The position numbers and the translations under genes are program-made. Source: Myxococcales bacterium (GTDB lineage: Bacteria; Myxococcota_A; Polyangia; Polyangiales; Polyangiaceae). Taken from it: 42,742 bases of DNA. Positions 16,509 through 26,040 of this stretch are shown piece by piece. The stretch lies in assembly GCA_021847645.1 (NCBI GenBank), contig JAJZQG010000048.1, positions 1 through 42,742 of the forward strand. The letters run 5' to 3'. The notes beneath the pieces were generated by a model, which did no database searches, was not told where the DNA came from, and saw only the letters and a program-made list of their open reading frames with translations. Each line of letters begins with the position of its first letter. Position 1 is the stretch's first letter.

Positions 16509-17642
16509 ATGTCGAAGTCGCAGATCTTCCCCCTCGATTCCGTACGCACCGATGGATGGTTCGAACGCATCGGCCAGGGGATAGGAAGCTTTCGCGCGCT
16601 CTGCGACATCGTCGGCGAACGCTTCTTTGCGTTTTCGATGATCACCGGCGCCCGCATCACCGCCCTGACCGTCGATCGCCGCAACCCCGACGACACGCAA
16701 GTCGACTTCGTGGTCGGCGCCGAAGGCGACGAGGACGCGGCCGACACGCAGCGCCTGCCGTTGCCCGACTTTCGCCGTCGCCTGGTGGCGGCGTTGCTCA
16801 CCGAAGGCCCCATCGCCCCGCCGCCCACGCGCGACACCGACGTCGAGGCGATCCAACTCCACATCGGCGTGCGCTATCTGCTGCTCGCGCCGCTGTTCGG
16901 CTACAGCTTGCAGCGGCTCGAGGTCGGCGACTTGGCCTCGCTGCTGTACATCCAGCTCGACGGCCGCGAGACGGTGCTCGATGTGCGCGCGTTCCAGGCG
17001 CGCATGCGCGTGCTCGTTCGCGAGGAGATCGAGCGGGCGTCGGCCCCGCAGCGCTCCACGATCGATCTGGCGAACGTGGCGCTGGCCGAGTCGGCCGCGA
17101 CGGATCGGGACTGGAAGCGGGTGACGCAGCTGCTGGGCAGCTGGCCGGCGCCGCTGTCGATCTTCCTGCGCACCCCGGAAGGGCAGGCCCTCGCTGTCGA
17201 GACGGCGGCGCTGATTGCGAAGGGGCTGGGGTTGCTGGCGACCGCGTGTGTGAACCTGGGCGACATGGACCGGGCCGAGGAGATCTTCCGGCTCGGGGTG
17301 CAGTACGCGCAGGACGGCCCGGCCGCCTCGGACATCTTCATCCGCTTCGGTGAGAGCGTGCTGGCCGACGGCCGTCCGGGCGAGGCGATCGGCCTGCTGC
17401 GTCGCGCTGCCGCGCTGGGCGGATCGCACAAGCTCGTGCAGCCCTTGCTTGCGCGGGCGTTCGTGCAGCGCCACCGCTTCGTGGCCGCACATGCGTGCGT
17501 GCAGGCGGCCCTGGACGCGGGAGTGCCCCGCGAGCAGTTGGACGAGTCGGTTCGTGCGATCGAGGAGGCCCTGGGTCCGGCGCTGTCGGCGTGGAAGACG
17601 CGGGTCTCGGTCCCGCCGCCGTCGCAGGCGGCCAAGCGGTGA
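16509..17642 (+). CDS. Unknown protein with TPR-like C-terminus
   Basis: This 377-residue protein has no signal peptide. The first ~200 residues are a mixed alpha/beta region I do not recognise. From about residue 235 a helical repeat pattern appears (LLATACVNLGDMDRAEEIFR, then a second copy with FIRFGESVLADGRPGEAIGL), typical of tetratricopeptide repeats that mediate protein contacts. The start MSKSQIF was chosen because upstream in-frame sequence lies inside the preceding gene. It lies 55 bp downstream of the TIGR02757 gene and may be co-transcribed with it. Confidence 0.8.
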   Translation: MSKSQIFPLDSVRTDGWFERIGQGIGSFRALCDIVGERFFAFSMITGARITALTVDRRNPDDTQVDFVVGAEGDEDAADTQRLPLPDFRRRLVAALLTEGPIAPPPTRDTDVEAIQLHIGVRYLLLAPLFGYSLQRLEVGDLASLLYIQLDGRETVLDVRAFQARMRVLVREEIERASAPQRSTIDLANVALAESAATDRDWKRVTQLLGSWPAPLSIFLRTPEGQALAVETAALIAKGLGLLATACVNLGDMDRAEEIFRLGVQYAQDGPAASDIFIRFGESVLADGRPGEAIGLLRRAAALGGSHKLVQPLLARAFVQRHRFVAAHACVQAALDAGVPREQLDESVRAIEEALGPALSAWKTRVSVPPPSQAAKR

Positions 17643-17684
17643 CCTCTTGCATTCCGGCCTGTTCGCTGGTTGGTTGTGCACGCC

Positions 17685-18326
17685 ATGGACGACTCCACCG
17701 CTGACCAGGACCTGCCGGACGGCACGCAGGACGAATCCGCTCCCGACGACGACGCCCCGCTGTACGACGAGAATGCGTTTGGCCTGCTGCTGAGCTGGTA
17801 CGACGCCGAAGAGGTGGAGTACGCGCAGTCGGCCGACAAGTTCCCGCCGCGCGTCATGGTGTTTCGTTCGGCGGTCTCTGAGTACTTGCGGACGACGCCG
17901 CTGGGCGAGGGGGCGACCGCCGTCGACTTCGGAACCTCGGTCTACGTCGAGATTGGCGACGGCGACCAGAGCACGGACGTCATTGGCTGGATGAAGGGGT
18001 TTCGAGCCTACCTGACCGAGGGGGATTGGACGACGTTCGGGGTCGTTACGCACGGCGGCAGGTGGGTGGCGCGGGATGCGGGGGCGACGCTGCCGCCCAC
18101 GGCGGGAAGCGTGCGGGTGCTGGCCAGCTTCGGACCGAGCGAGCCGCTGCGAAAGGCGTTGGGGGCGGAGGCGATGTCGCGCGACGACGACGAAACCGGG
18201 GAAGCCGGCTGGGGCCCGGGGCTGTTCGTCGATGCCGATGTGTTCGAGGCGATCGGAAGGAAATTGAAAAATGAGCCTACCCCATTGCGCCACGGCGGTT
18301 CATGCTTCTTCCGAATCAGCCGTTGA
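17685..18326 (+). CDS. Unknown acidic protein
   Basis: The product is about 213 residues with a strongly acidic N-terminus (many Asp and Glu in the first 35 residues) and a compact alpha/beta body. No signal peptide, membrane segment or known motif is seen. The start is uncertain: the ATG at 17685 follows the upstream stop by 42 bp, and in-frame GTG or TTG codons a few residues earlier are possible. Near its 3' end the sequence becomes less GC-biased (GGAAATTGAAAAATGAG). It may form a unit with the TPR gene before it. Function unknown. Confidence 0.65.
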   Translation: MDDSTADQDLPDGTQDESAPDDDAPLYDENAFGLLLSWYDAEEVEYAQSADKFPPRVMVFRSAVSEYLRTTPLGEGATAVDFGTSVYVEIGDGDQSTDVIGWMKGFRAYLTEGDWTTFGVVTHGGRWVARDAGATLPPTAGSVRVLASFGPSEPLRKALGAEAMSRDDDETGEAGWGPGLFVDADVFEAIGRKLKNEPTPLRHGGSCFFRISR

Positions 18327-18459
18327 TCCGTCCGTACCCGGTCTGCGCCCTACGAACACGCGCTGAGCTTCGGCACCGGCCCGCACCACGTCCCGCGCCG
18401 CTTGCGCCGCGTAGGACCGGCGGGTAGGGAATTCGCAAGTCGTTCCCGGAGTCGTCTTC

Positions 18460-20046
18460 TTGCACTCGCACCTGCTCGCTGGAGTCAACTTCGCCATTGC
18501 CTGCTGGTTGGGCGTGGGCGCGCTTCTGGCCAGCGTGGCCCGGGCCACCGGGCGCAAGAGCCTCAACTACCTGCTGTTCGCGGCCCTGTCCGCCGCGCTT
18601 ACGATCACCTCCCTCGGCTACGCGTTCGCGTATCTGCATGCCGAGACACCTCTGGACACGGCCTGGAGGCTCGGCCTGACGGTCGCGCAGGCCGCGGGGA
18701 TACTCGCCGCGGCCCTGCATGTGCACTTCGCCGTTCGCTACGCCGGAACGCGCCGGCAGGAGCTGACCGCCGGGAGCGTCTGGGCCCTGGCCGCCCTGCT
18801 CGAGGTGCTCGTGATGCGAGGAGGCTGGGCGACCTTCGATAACGTGCGCATCACGCACTTCCAGGTCCTGGGCCTGGATGTCGCCCAGGCGTGGGCTGCG
18901 CCCGCGCCGGCCTCGTTTCTGTTTCTCGCTGGCGTGCCCCTGCTGCATCTGGTCGCCAGCGGCATCTTCGGAGCGGCGTACCTGCGAGGTCGTCGCGAGT
19001 CGCTCACCCTGTTCCTGGGGGCCGGTGTGGTGGCCCTGCTCGCCGCCAACGACGGGCTCGTGCTGGCCGGGCGTCTGCAAGGCCTGCTCGTGCTGCCGTT
19101 CGGATTCGCGTTCCTGCTCGTGATGATGACCGTCGGCTTCCTGCTGCGGCACTCGATACTGCGTGTCGAGTTCGACAAGCAGGGCGCGCAGCTCAACGAG
19201 CGCATCCGCCAGGTGCGCCGTGCCCGCCGCGCCTTGCGCGATCTGCAGAGCGAGTTCGGCAAGCGCGAGCAGCTCGCCGTCATCGGCGAGATGGCCGCCG
19301 TCATCGCCCACGAGGTGCGCAATCCCCTGGCCGTGATCACCAACGCGGTCGCCAGCCTTCGTCGCGAGGGCCTCTCGCGCCACGATCACGACGTGCTGCT
19401 GAGCATCCTCGACGAGGAAGCCAACCGCCTGAACCGTCTGGTGACCGACCTGTTGGCCTACGCGCGTCCGGTCAACCTGCAGCGACAGCGGGTGGTGCTC
19501 GGCGACCTGGCCGAGCGCGCCGCGGTGCTGGCGGCCCACCGTACGGAAGCCAAGGTCAGCTTCGACGGGGGCAGCGTGCGCGGTCAGATCTGGGGCGACT
19601 CGAACCTGCTGCGCCAGGTCATCGACAATCTGGTCGACAACGCCGTGCAGGCCACCGGAGGCACGGGCAACGTGCAGGTCGATGTGCAGGCGAGCACCAA
19701 GGACGGTGTCGACGGCTTCGTGCTCACGGTGACGGACGACGGCGAAGGCATGGACACGCAGGTGCGCAGCCGGGCCAAGGATCCGTTCTTCACGACGCGT
19801 CCGAGCGGGACCGGGCTGGGGCTGGCGATCGTCAACCGGATCGTGGAGGCGCACGGCGGCGAGTTGCAGCTGGCGAGTCGGGCTGGCGAGGGCTCCAGGG
19901 TCTCCATCTTCCTGCCGGTCGGCGCCGAGAGCGTGCCCCCGCCCGAGCCGCGGCGCGTGCTCGACACCGACCCTCCCCCGTCGTCGGAGGACCGTCTGTC
20001 GATCAGCAGCGATCATCCCGCGGTGAGGCGGCTGAGCTCGGGCTGA
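18460..20046 (+). CDS. Membrane-bound sensor histidine kinase
   Basis: The 528-residue product has about seven hydrophobic segments in the first 235 residues (a 7TM-like sensor region), a short coiled coil, and a HisKA domain with the phospho-acceptor in VIAHEVRNPL (His284). The ATPase domain follows, with LVDNAVQAT (N box), DDGEGM and GTGLGLAIVN (G boxes). The tail is Pro/Ser-rich. The best start is a TTG with GGAG placed 9 nt before it; no ATG or GTG gives a complete first membrane segment. No response regulator gene is adjacent, so it is an orphan kinase here. Confidence 0.92.
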   Translation: MHSHLLAGVNFAIACWLGVGALLASVARATGRKSLNYLLFAALSAALTITSLGYAFAYLHAETPLDTAWRLGLTVAQAAGILAAALHVHFAVRYAGTRRQELTAGSVWALAALLEVLVMRGGWATFDNVRITHFQVLGLDVAQAWAAPAPASFLFLAGVPLLHLVASGIFGAAYLRGRRESLTLFLGAGVVALLAANDGLVLAGRLQGLLVLPFGFAFLLVMMTVGFLLRHSILRVEFDKQGAQLNERIRQVRRARRALRDLQSEFGKREQLAVIGEMAAVIAHEVRNPLAVITNAVASLRREGLSRHDHDVLLSILDEEANRLNRLVTDLLAYARPVNLQRQRVVLGDLAERAAVLAAHRTEAKVSFDGGSVRGQIWGDSNLLRQVIDNLVDNAVQATGGTGNVQVDVQASTKDGVDGFVLTVTDDGEGMDTQVRSRAKDPFFTTRPSGTGLGLAIVNRIVEAHGGELQLASRAGEGSRVSIFLPVGAESVPPPEPRRVLDTDPPPSSEDRLSISSDHPAVRRLSSG

Positions 20047-20125
20047 GCAGATCGTCGATCCGCCGCGATCGTCGACCATGACGGTCGCTCCCGGCTCCCG
20101 ATTCTGCTACGCGCCGATCTCGCCC

Positions 20126-21919
20126 ATGAGCTACCTGGTTCTCGCACGCAAGTGGCGCCCCATGACCTTCGACGACCTCGTGGGGCAGGAGCACGTCTCG
20201 CGCACCTTGTCGAACGCGATCGTGTCGGGTCGCATCGCGCACGCATTCCTGTTCACGGGGGTGCGAGGGGTCGGCAAGACGACCTCGGCGCGCATCCTGG
20301 CCAAGTCGCTCAACTGCGAGAAGGGCCCCACGCCCACGCCGTGCCTCAAGTGTCCCGCCTGCGAGGAGATCGCCGCCAGCCGCGACATCGACGTGCAGGA
20401 GATCGACGGCGCCAGCTACAACGGCGTCGACGAGGTGCGCAAGCTGCAGGAGAGCCTGCCCTACCGGCCGTCGCGCGATCGCTTCAAGGTCGTGATCGTC
20501 GACGAAGTCCACATGCTGTCGTCGAGTGCGTGGAATGCGTTCCTCAAGACGTTGGAAGAGCCGCCGCCGCACGTGAAGTTCGTGTTCGCGACCACCGAGG
20601 TGCACAAGGTTCCGGTCACGATCCTGAGCCGCTGCCAGCGCTACGACTTCAAGCTCATCGGCGCGGGCGCGATCGCCAAGCGGCTTCGCTATGTGCTCGA
20701 CCAGGAGAACATCGAGGCGGACGACGCGGCGCTGTCGTTGATGGCGCGCGAGGCCGCGGGCAGCATGCGCGACGGCATGAGCCTGCTCGACCAGGCGATC
20801 GCGTGGGGCGGCAACAAGCTGGTGGGCGAGGAGATCGCGCGGGTGCTGGGCGTGGCCGGGCACGGCACGTTGCACGACCTGGCCGCCGCGCTGGTCCACG
20901 GCGACGCTCCGGGCTGCCTGAAGATCGTCGGGCAGCTCGCCGACCAGGGCTTCGATCTGCTGCAGGTCGCGCGCGACATGCTCGAGCACCTGCGCGACCT
21001 GGTCGTGGTCAAGATCTGCCAGGACCCCGAGCGGCTGACCGAGCTCACGCCCGACGAGCTGCAGCGCGTGCGCCAGTTGGTCGAGGGGGCCGGGATCGAC
21101 GACCTGCTGCGTCTGCACCAGGGGTTCTCCCGCGGCTTCGATCAGATGGCCTACGCTCCGCAGCAGCGCTCCGCTCTCGAGATGCTGCTGGTGCGTCTCG
21201 CGATGCGCCCGCCGCTGCTTCCGCTCGACGACATCCTGCAGCGGCTGGGCGATCTGGACAAGCGCCTGGCTGCACGTGCGGGGTCGTCGGGCGCAGCGTC
21301 GCCGCGCGGAGGCGCGCGCGGCTGGCAGCGTGATGCAGCCGTGGCGACCAGGGCCGTCGCTGCCGCTGCCGTCTTGCCGTCTGCCGAGCGGGACGAGTCG
21401 CTGGCGCCCGCGGCCAGGGTTACGCCGGTCGAGTCGCGTCCCCAGGCCGCGCTCCAGCCTGTCGTCCAACCCGCGCCGGAGCCCTCGGTGCAGCCCGAGC
21501 CCGAGCCGGCGGAGCTGGACGAGCAGACGCTGGGCGCGTGGCGCGAGATCATCGCGTTGCTCGGCGAGCAGAACGCTGGGCTGGCCTCGGTGCTCGAGCA
21601 CGTGGTGCCGGTGCGCGTGACGCCGCGCGAGGTGCGGCTCGGCATCGAGCAGGGCTCGTTCTACGAGGTGCAGCTGCGCGACGACAAGTCGATCGATCTG
21701 CTCACTCGCGTGGTGCGCGGCTACTTCCACGCGGCCACCGAGGTGTCCCTGGCGATCGATGGCCCGGCGCCCAGCGCCCGTCGCACGCTCTACGACGTGG
21801 AAGAGCAGGAGCGCCGGCAGAGGCTGGCGTTGGAGCGTCGCGCGCTCGAGCAGCACCCGCTGGTGCGCACCGCGGTCGAGAAGCTCGGCGCGCGGATCCT
21901 CGACATCAAGATCAAGTAG
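20126..21919 (+). CDS. dnaX: DNA polymerase III subunit tau (DnaX)
   Basis: DnaX forms the clamp-loader ATPase of the replication machine. The 597-residue product has the family N-terminus YLVLARKWRP, Walker A GVRGVGKT (45-52), the zinc-binding cysteines 64, 73, 76 and 79, Walker B VVIVDEVH (122-129) and the LLDQAIAW lid region. After about residue 385 comes a Pro/Ala/Glu linker and a C-terminal domain, so this is a tau-length protein. I saw no A-rich slippery site for making a short gamma form. The ATG giving MSYLVLARKWRP is chosen; an upstream GTG/ATG at 20078 would add a non-conserved 16 residues. It is followed by an inverted lipoprotein gene, not the usual ybaB. Confidence 0.96.
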   Translation: MSYLVLARKWRPMTFDDLVGQEHVSRTLSNAIVSGRIAHAFLFTGVRGVGKTTSARILAKSLNCEKGPTPTPCLKCPACEEIAASRDIDVQEIDGASYNGVDEVRKLQESLPYRPSRDRFKVVIVDEVHMLSSSAWNAFLKTLEEPPPHVKFVFATTEVHKVPVTILSRCQRYDFKLIGAGAIAKRLRYVLDQENIEADDAALSLMAREAAGSMRDGMSLLDQAIAWGGNKLVGEEIARVLGVAGHGTLHDLAAALVHGDAPGCLKIVGQLADQGFDLLQVARDMLEHLRDLVVVKICQDPERLTELTPDELQRVRQLVEGAGIDDLLRLHQGFSRGFDQMAYAPQQRSALEMLLVRLAMRPPLLPLDDILQRLGDLDKRLAARAGSSGAASPRGGARGWQRDAAVATRAVAAAAVLPSAERDESLAPAARVTPVESRPQAALQPVVQPAPEPSVQPEPEPAELDEQTLGAWREIIALLGEQNAGLASVLEHVVPVRVTPREVRLGIEQGSFYEVQLRDDKSIDLLTRVVRGYFHAATEVSLAIDGPAPSARRTLYDVEEQERRQRLALERRALEQHPLVRTAVEKLGARILDIKIK

Positions 21920-22034
21920 GGCGTACGCGCGGCCCGACGGCTCAACGGCATGGCGCGCGTGGCTGTGGAAATTCCCTTCGCGCCCTGCCAAGCCGACTAC
22001 GCGGCGTCGGGATCGAAGTAGCGCGGGGGTGGGA

Positions 22035-23621
22035 TCAGGGCGTGGAGATCGACAGGTCGTCGAACAGGACGGTCGCGGTGCCGGGCCAGACGTTCGGCGC
22101 GGGCGGCGGCACGTCGTACAGACGGATCGCACACTTCATGCTGGTCGCGCCGGCCGGTGCCGCGTGCTGGGTCACCAACTCTTGCCAGCTCGCGTTGTCG
22201 ACCGTGTAGGGCGGGATCGGGCTTTGCGACAGGTTGTTCGTGCCGTCGCTCCAGATGATGTAGAGACGCGCGCGCCCGGCCGCATCGTTGTCGAGGAACC
22301 AACCGTGGCAGGAGTAGGTCTGGCCGCCGGTCACCGGGTACGCATAGTCGGCCACGATGTCGACGTTGTTCTGCGTGGTCCACGTGAGGTTCGCCGAGTA
22401 CTGCCCGCCGGTGGTGTGGTCCTGCGTGCTCTGCGTCATCGTGTAGTTCGCGAGCTCGGCGGCCGTCGCCTTGGTGAATCCGGGAGGCGGATCGGTCTTG
22501 CTCCAATCCTCCAGGTTCCAGTTGTCCATGCTGGCCACCGCGCAGCCCGTCAGATCCACGTTCGACGTATCGGTCTTGTAGTAGCTGCGGAAGTCGTAGA
22601 CCCCGTTGCTGTTGTTGCCGACGCCGATGGAGTCGAGCTTCGCGCCCTTGCACAGTCCCAGCGCGGTGCCTTCGTACTGGTAGTAGCTGAACGGCACCGG
22701 CGGGCTGCCGATCGTCGCAGCGTAGTTCGGCGAGGCGCCGCCCGTGATCGTGATGCCGTTCGCCTTGAGCAGCTCGCTCTCCTCCGTTGCGGTCGGGTTG
22801 GCGGTGACCGTCTGCGCGAGGTTGCCCACCACATCGTACGTCCCGCCGTCGTTGGTCAACACGTTGAAGCCGTTGACCTCCTTGGTGCCGTTGAAGGTGG
22901 TCACGCTCGTGACTTCCAGATCGATCTTGTTGCCGACCGCGACCGCGGGCGTGTTCGGGCTCGTGTACACGAAGACGCCCGGGCCCGTGGGATCGCTCTG
23001 CACGTAGAAGCCGACGTTCCTCACATAGGTCACGTACGTGCCTTGGACCTGCACCGACGGGGTTACCGCTCCGTCGGTAAGTGCGCGCACGTCGGTGAGC
23101 GAAACGACTGCTGGGCTTCCGCCCGCGCCGGCCGAGCCACCCTGGCCTGCTGCGCCTGCTTGCCCAGCCGCGCCGCCCTGACCCGCAGCGCCTGCTTGCC
23201 CAGCCGCGCCGCCCTGACCCGCAGCGCCGCCCTGACCCGCAGCGCCGCCCTGACCCGCAGCGCCTGCTTGCCCAGCCGCGCCGCCTTGACCCGCAGCGCC
23301 TGCTTGCCCAGCCGCGCCGCCCTGACCAGCTGAACCGCCTTGTCCTGCCGCACCTCCGGTGCCGCCCGTGCCGCCCGTTCCCGCGGTGCCACCCGTGCCC
23401 GCGGTGCCACCCGTGCCCGAGGTTCCACCCGTGCCCGAGGTTCCACCCGTGCCCGAGGCTCCACCCGTGCCGCCGGTGCCGGCGTCGACCGACCCGCCGA
23501 CGCCGTTGAACGTCCCTTGCTGACCGCTGCTGCTATCGGATCCGCAGCCAGGGGCGAATGCCGCTGTGCAGACCGCGAATCCCCCGACCAACCCGAGTCC
23601 AACGATGCTTCGAAGCTTCAT
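22035..23621 (-). CDS. Secreted lipoprotein with Gly-rich linker and OB-fold-like domain
   Basis: The 528-residue product begins with a lipoprotein-type signal peptide (MKLRSIVGLGLVGGFAVC, then FAPGC). A roughly 120-residue linker follows, built from GTGGT/AGQGGA repeats. The next part (SLTDVRALTDGAV, then a strand-rich stretch with FYVQSDPTGPGVFVY and VGNKIDLEV) resembles the OB-fold domains attached to secreted nucleases, but no nuclease catalytic motif is visible. The C-terminal ~180 residues look like a beta-sandwich carbohydrate- or surface-binding domain ending VLFDDLSI. The start ATG has GGAAGG upstream. It lies inverted between dnaX and recR. Surface location is likely; function unknown. 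Confidence 0.82.
   Translation of the reverse strand: MKLRSIVGLGLVGGFAVCTAAFAPGCGSDSSSGQQGTFNGVGGSVDAGTGGTGGASGTGGTSGTGGTSGTGGTAGTGGTAGTGGTGGTGGAAGQGGSAGQGGAAGQAGAAGQGGAAGQAGAAGQGGAAGQGGAAGQGGAAGQAGAAGQGGAAGQAGAAGQGGSAGAGGSPAVVSLTDVRALTDGAVTPSVQVQGTYVTYVRNVGFYVQSDPTGPGVFVYTSPNTPAVAVGNKIDLEVTSVTTFNGTKEVNGFNVLTNDGGTYDVVGNLAQTVTANPTATEESELLKANGITITGGASPNYAATIGSPPVPFSYYQYEGTALGLCKGAKLDSIGVGNNSNGVYDFRSYYKTDTSNVDLTGCAVASMDNWNLEDWSKTDPPPGFTKATAAELANYTMTQSTQDHTTGGQYSANLTWTTQNNVDIVADYAYPVTGGQTYSCHGWFLDNDAAGRARLYIIWSDGTNNLSQSPIPPYTVDNASWQELVTQHAAPAGATSMKCAIRLYDVPPPAPNVWPGTATVLFDDLSISTP
23118..23490 (-). repeat. In-frame repeats coding the Gly-rich lipoprotein linker
   Basis: Short tandem units, multiples of 9 nt, encode GTGGT-type repeats (about 23340-23490) and AGQGGA/AGQAGA repeats (about 23118-23340). 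Longer near-identical blocks, for example those containing CTGCTTGCCCAGCCGC, recur several times, pointing to recent unequal expansion. It is an internal part of the lipoprotein gene. Confidence 0.8.
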
Positions 23622-23735
23622 CGCAACCTTCCTTCCGCACGACGGGCCGGGCATAACCGAGCCTCCCCCGGGAAGCAAACCACAGATCGAATCTCCGGGT
23701 CTCTCGTCGCCTGGCCCTTGCCACGAGGTCCGAGC

Positions 23736-24401
23736 TTGGGCATAGCTGCCCATCCCGTGCTGCCCGAACGAATCCGCCGCGTCGCCGCCCGCTTCTCCCG
23801 CCTGCCCGGCGTGGGAGAGAAGACCGCCCTTCGTTTCGCGATGTTCCTGCTCACCAACGAGCAATCCATCGCGCGTGAGCTCGGCGAGGAACTCCTGGCG
23901 TTGCACGACCACGTCCGCCCTTGCGTCAAGTGCGGCCACCTCGCCGACAACCGCGAGGACGGGCCGGTCCTTTGCTCGATCTGCAGCGACAACAAGCGCG
24001 ACTCCTCGCTGCTGTGCGTCGTGGCCAAGGTGCAGGACCTGCTTGCCATCGAGCGATCGGGCGCGATGCGGGGACGCTACTTCGTTCTCGGCAAGCTGCT
24101 GTCACCGCTCGAGGGCGTGGCCGCGTCCGACATTCCGGTGGACGCGCTGCGCGCGCGCATCGCTGAAGACCAGGTGTCCGAGGTGATTCTTGCCACGCCG
24201 CCATCGGTCGACGGCGAGGCGACCGCGCTGTTTGTAGGGCAGGAGCTGCGCGATCTGCCGATTCGCGTGACCCGGCTGGCGAGCGGTGTTCCCCACGGAG
24301 GCGATCTGGAGTACGCGGACCAGATCACGATCGGTCGAGCGATCGACGGTCGTCGCGGCGTGGACGACAGCCGGGACGACGGCCGGTCGGGAGGAAGGTA
24401 A
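23736..24401 (+). CDS. recR: Recombination mediator RecR
   Basis: RecR works with RecO/RecF to load RecA at gaps. The 221-residue product shows the helix-hairpin-helix RLPGVGEKTALRFAMFLL, the four-cysteine zinc site (CVKCGHL and CSIC), the Toprim segment (SLLCVVAKVQDLLAIE) and the C-terminal RLASGVPHGGDLEYADQ. A TTG start preceded by GAGG gives this length; a GTG at 23757 (VLPERIRR) is an alternative that matches the usual family start more closely. The last ~15 residues (DDSRDDGRSGGR) extend beyond the normal end. It is followed 2 bp later by ridA. The expected ybaB gene is absent between dnaX and recR. Confidence 0.94.
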   Translation: MGIAAHPVLPERIRRVAARFSRLPGVGEKTALRFAMFLLTNEQSIARELGEELLALHDHVRPCVKCGHLADNREDGPVLCSICSDNKRDSSLLCVVAKVQDLLAIERSGAMRGRYFVLGKLLSPLEGVAASDIPVDALRARIAEDQVSEVILATPPSVDGEATALFVGQELRDLPIRVTRLASGVPHGGDLEYADQITIGRAIDGRRGVDDSRDDGRSGGR

Positions 24402-24403
24402 CG

Positions 24404-24790
24404 ATGCCGAAGACGATCATTCAAACGGATGGAGCCCCGGCGGCGATCGGGCCGTACTCGCAAGCGGTGAAGGCAGGGGACTTCGTGTACTGCAGCGGGC
24501 AGATCCCGCTGGATCCGTCGACCGGGCAGATGGTGGAAGGGGACGTGGTGGCGCAGACCGAGCAGGTGATGCGCAACCTGGAGGCGGTGCTGAAGGCTGC
24601 GGGAGCCGGGTTCGACCGCGTGGTGAAGACGACGATATTCCTGGTGGACCTGGGCGATTTTGCGCGGGTCAACGAAACGTACGCCAAGTACTTCAAGGGC
24701 GGTTCGCCGGCGCGGGCTACCGTGCAGGTGTCAGCCCTGCCCCGCGGTTCGCGGGTCGAAGTCGAGGCGATTGCCTACCTCGGAGTGTGA
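24404..24790 (+). CDS. ridA: Enamine/imine deaminase RidA
   Basis: RidA hydrolyses reactive enamine and imine intermediates released by PLP enzymes such as threonine dehydratase. The 128-residue product is typical in length and contains APAAIGPYSQAV near the start, YCSGQIPLDP, and the C-terminal ARATVQVSALPRGSRVEVEA, which includes the conserved active-site Arg in SPARATV. It starts 2 bp after recR, with GGAGGAAGG at the end of recR acting as ribosome-binding site, so both are on one transcript. It is likely a soluble trimer. Confidence 0.96.
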   Translation: MPKTIIQTDGAPAAIGPYSQAVKAGDFVYCSGQIPLDPSTGQMVEGDVVAQTEQVMRNLEAVLKAAGAGFDRVVKTTIFLVDLGDFARVNETYAKYFKGGSPARATVQVSALPRGSRVEVEAIAYLGV

Positions 24791-24795
24791 GACAC

Positions 24796-26001
24796 ATGGG
24801 AAAGAACAAGACCGGGACGGGTGGAGCCGACAAGCGCGAGCTCGCGTTCGAAGCGCGGCTCATCGACGCTGGCGCCGCCGACGCGCTGTCGGCGTTGGAC
24901 GAAGTCGGCGACAAGGCGGCTGACCTCGTCGAGCAGTGGATTCGTTCCAACAACGCCGCCGCGATCGTTGCGGTCGCGCAGAGCGACGCTGCCCCCGGGG
25001 TCGCGCGCAAGGCCGCACGACGCGGGCTGAACGTGCTCAAGAGCCGTCAGGTCGCGCTGCCCGAGCAGGCCCCCGTCGCTCCTGCAGCGCCGGCCGCGCC
25101 CACCTTCGAGGCCTGGTTCGTTCCGCCGGATCAGTCCGGCATCGCCACCTACACCATCGGTTCCTCGTTCCCTGGGCAGCGATACCAGATCGCCGAGATC
25201 CGCGTGCATGAGACGGCCGGCATCATCGAGATGCATGTCGGCGAGGCCACCCACGGCTCGATCCGCGACAGCTTCCGCAACATGGAAGAGCGCGTCGGCT
25301 ACTCCCCCGCGCCGGTTCCGGTCGAATGGGCCCGCTGGCGCGTCGCCGAAGGACGCCGGCGCAACGCGGTCTCCGGGCTCGTGCTCCCGCTGGGCTTCGA
25401 CTCTGCCGCCAACCTGCTGGAGCCCGTGCCCGAGGCCGAGCCGACTCACCCGGTTGCCGCCGCTGCCCTCGAGGTGACCGACAGCGACATCGACAAGCGC
25501 GTGCCCGACTCGGCGCAGCTGCACAACGACCCCGAGTTTCGCGACTGGCTGCCCGAGATCCAGTTCGTCCATGAGATGCTGACCAAGGTTGGCGAGCGTG
25601 TCGGTCCCGAGCCCGAGCAGGCCACCGATCGGATCAGCGTGATCTTCGATGAGGAGATCAAAGCCGCGGTCGATCGCTTCTTCACGCCCGACGTGCGCGC
25701 GCGGCTCGCCGATCGCATGCGCGACGCCGCGGTCTCGTCGCTCTCGCGCGTTGGCCGTGAGCGCGCCCTGGACGTGCTGAGCGTGGCCGAAGCCGCCCGT
25801 CGCTGCGGGCTGATCACCTCACCGCCCAGCGACGTGCCGTTCCTTCGCTCCTTCTTCAACAAGGCGCTGTCGGTCGTGGCCGCCAGCAGCGGCGGCAAGC
25901 TCAATATCCCCGTGCCCGCCAAGCCTTCCGCCGACCCGTCCAAGGGCATCGTCGCCCCGCCCGAAGTCCTCGAAGAAGCCGCGAAGTCCGCGGCGCGGTA
26001 G
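24796..26001 (+). CDS. Unknown protein downstream of ridA
   Basis: The 401-residue product has no signal peptide. The first ~95 residues are short helices reminiscent of HEAT-type repeats (ALSALDEVGDKAADLVEQWI), followed by a Pro/Ala linker (about 97-107). A mixed domain (AWFVPPDQSGIATYTI) and a helical C-terminal half come next. I recognise no named family. It starts 5 bp after the ridA stop, with no clear separate promoter, so recR-ridA-this gene form one operon. Its role cannot be assigned. Confidence 0.8.
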   Translation: MGKNKTGTGGADKRELAFEARLIDAGAADALSALDEVGDKAADLVEQWIRSNNAAAIVAVAQSDAAPGVARKAARRGLNVLKSRQVALPEQAPVAPAAPAAPTFEAWFVPPDQSGIATYTIGSSFPGQRYQIAEIRVHETAGIIEMHVGEATHGSIRDSFRNMEERVGYSPAPVPVEWARWRVAEGRRRNAVSGLVLPLGFDSAANLLEPVPEAEPTHPVAAAALEVTDSDIDKRVPDSAQLHNDPEFRDWLPEIQFVHEMLTKVGERVGPEPEQATDRISVIFDEEIKAAVDRFFTPDVRARLADRMRDAAVSSLSRVGRERALDVLSVAEAARRCGLITSPPSDVPFLRSFFNKALSVVAASSGGKLNIPVPAKPSADPSKGIVAPPEVLEEAAKSAAR

Positions 26002-26040
26002 ATCCCGCGAGCTCTCCCGGCCGTCGGCAGGACGGCGCTT

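Noticed and set aside
18316..20079. 587-codon minus-strand frame opposite the histidine kinase
   Set aside because: Composition is Arg/His/Gln-rich without domains; the plus-strand kinase has all expected boxes.
20126..21919. Programmed frameshift site in dnaX
   Set aside because: No A-rich slippery run was seen in the region where the gamma form usually ends.
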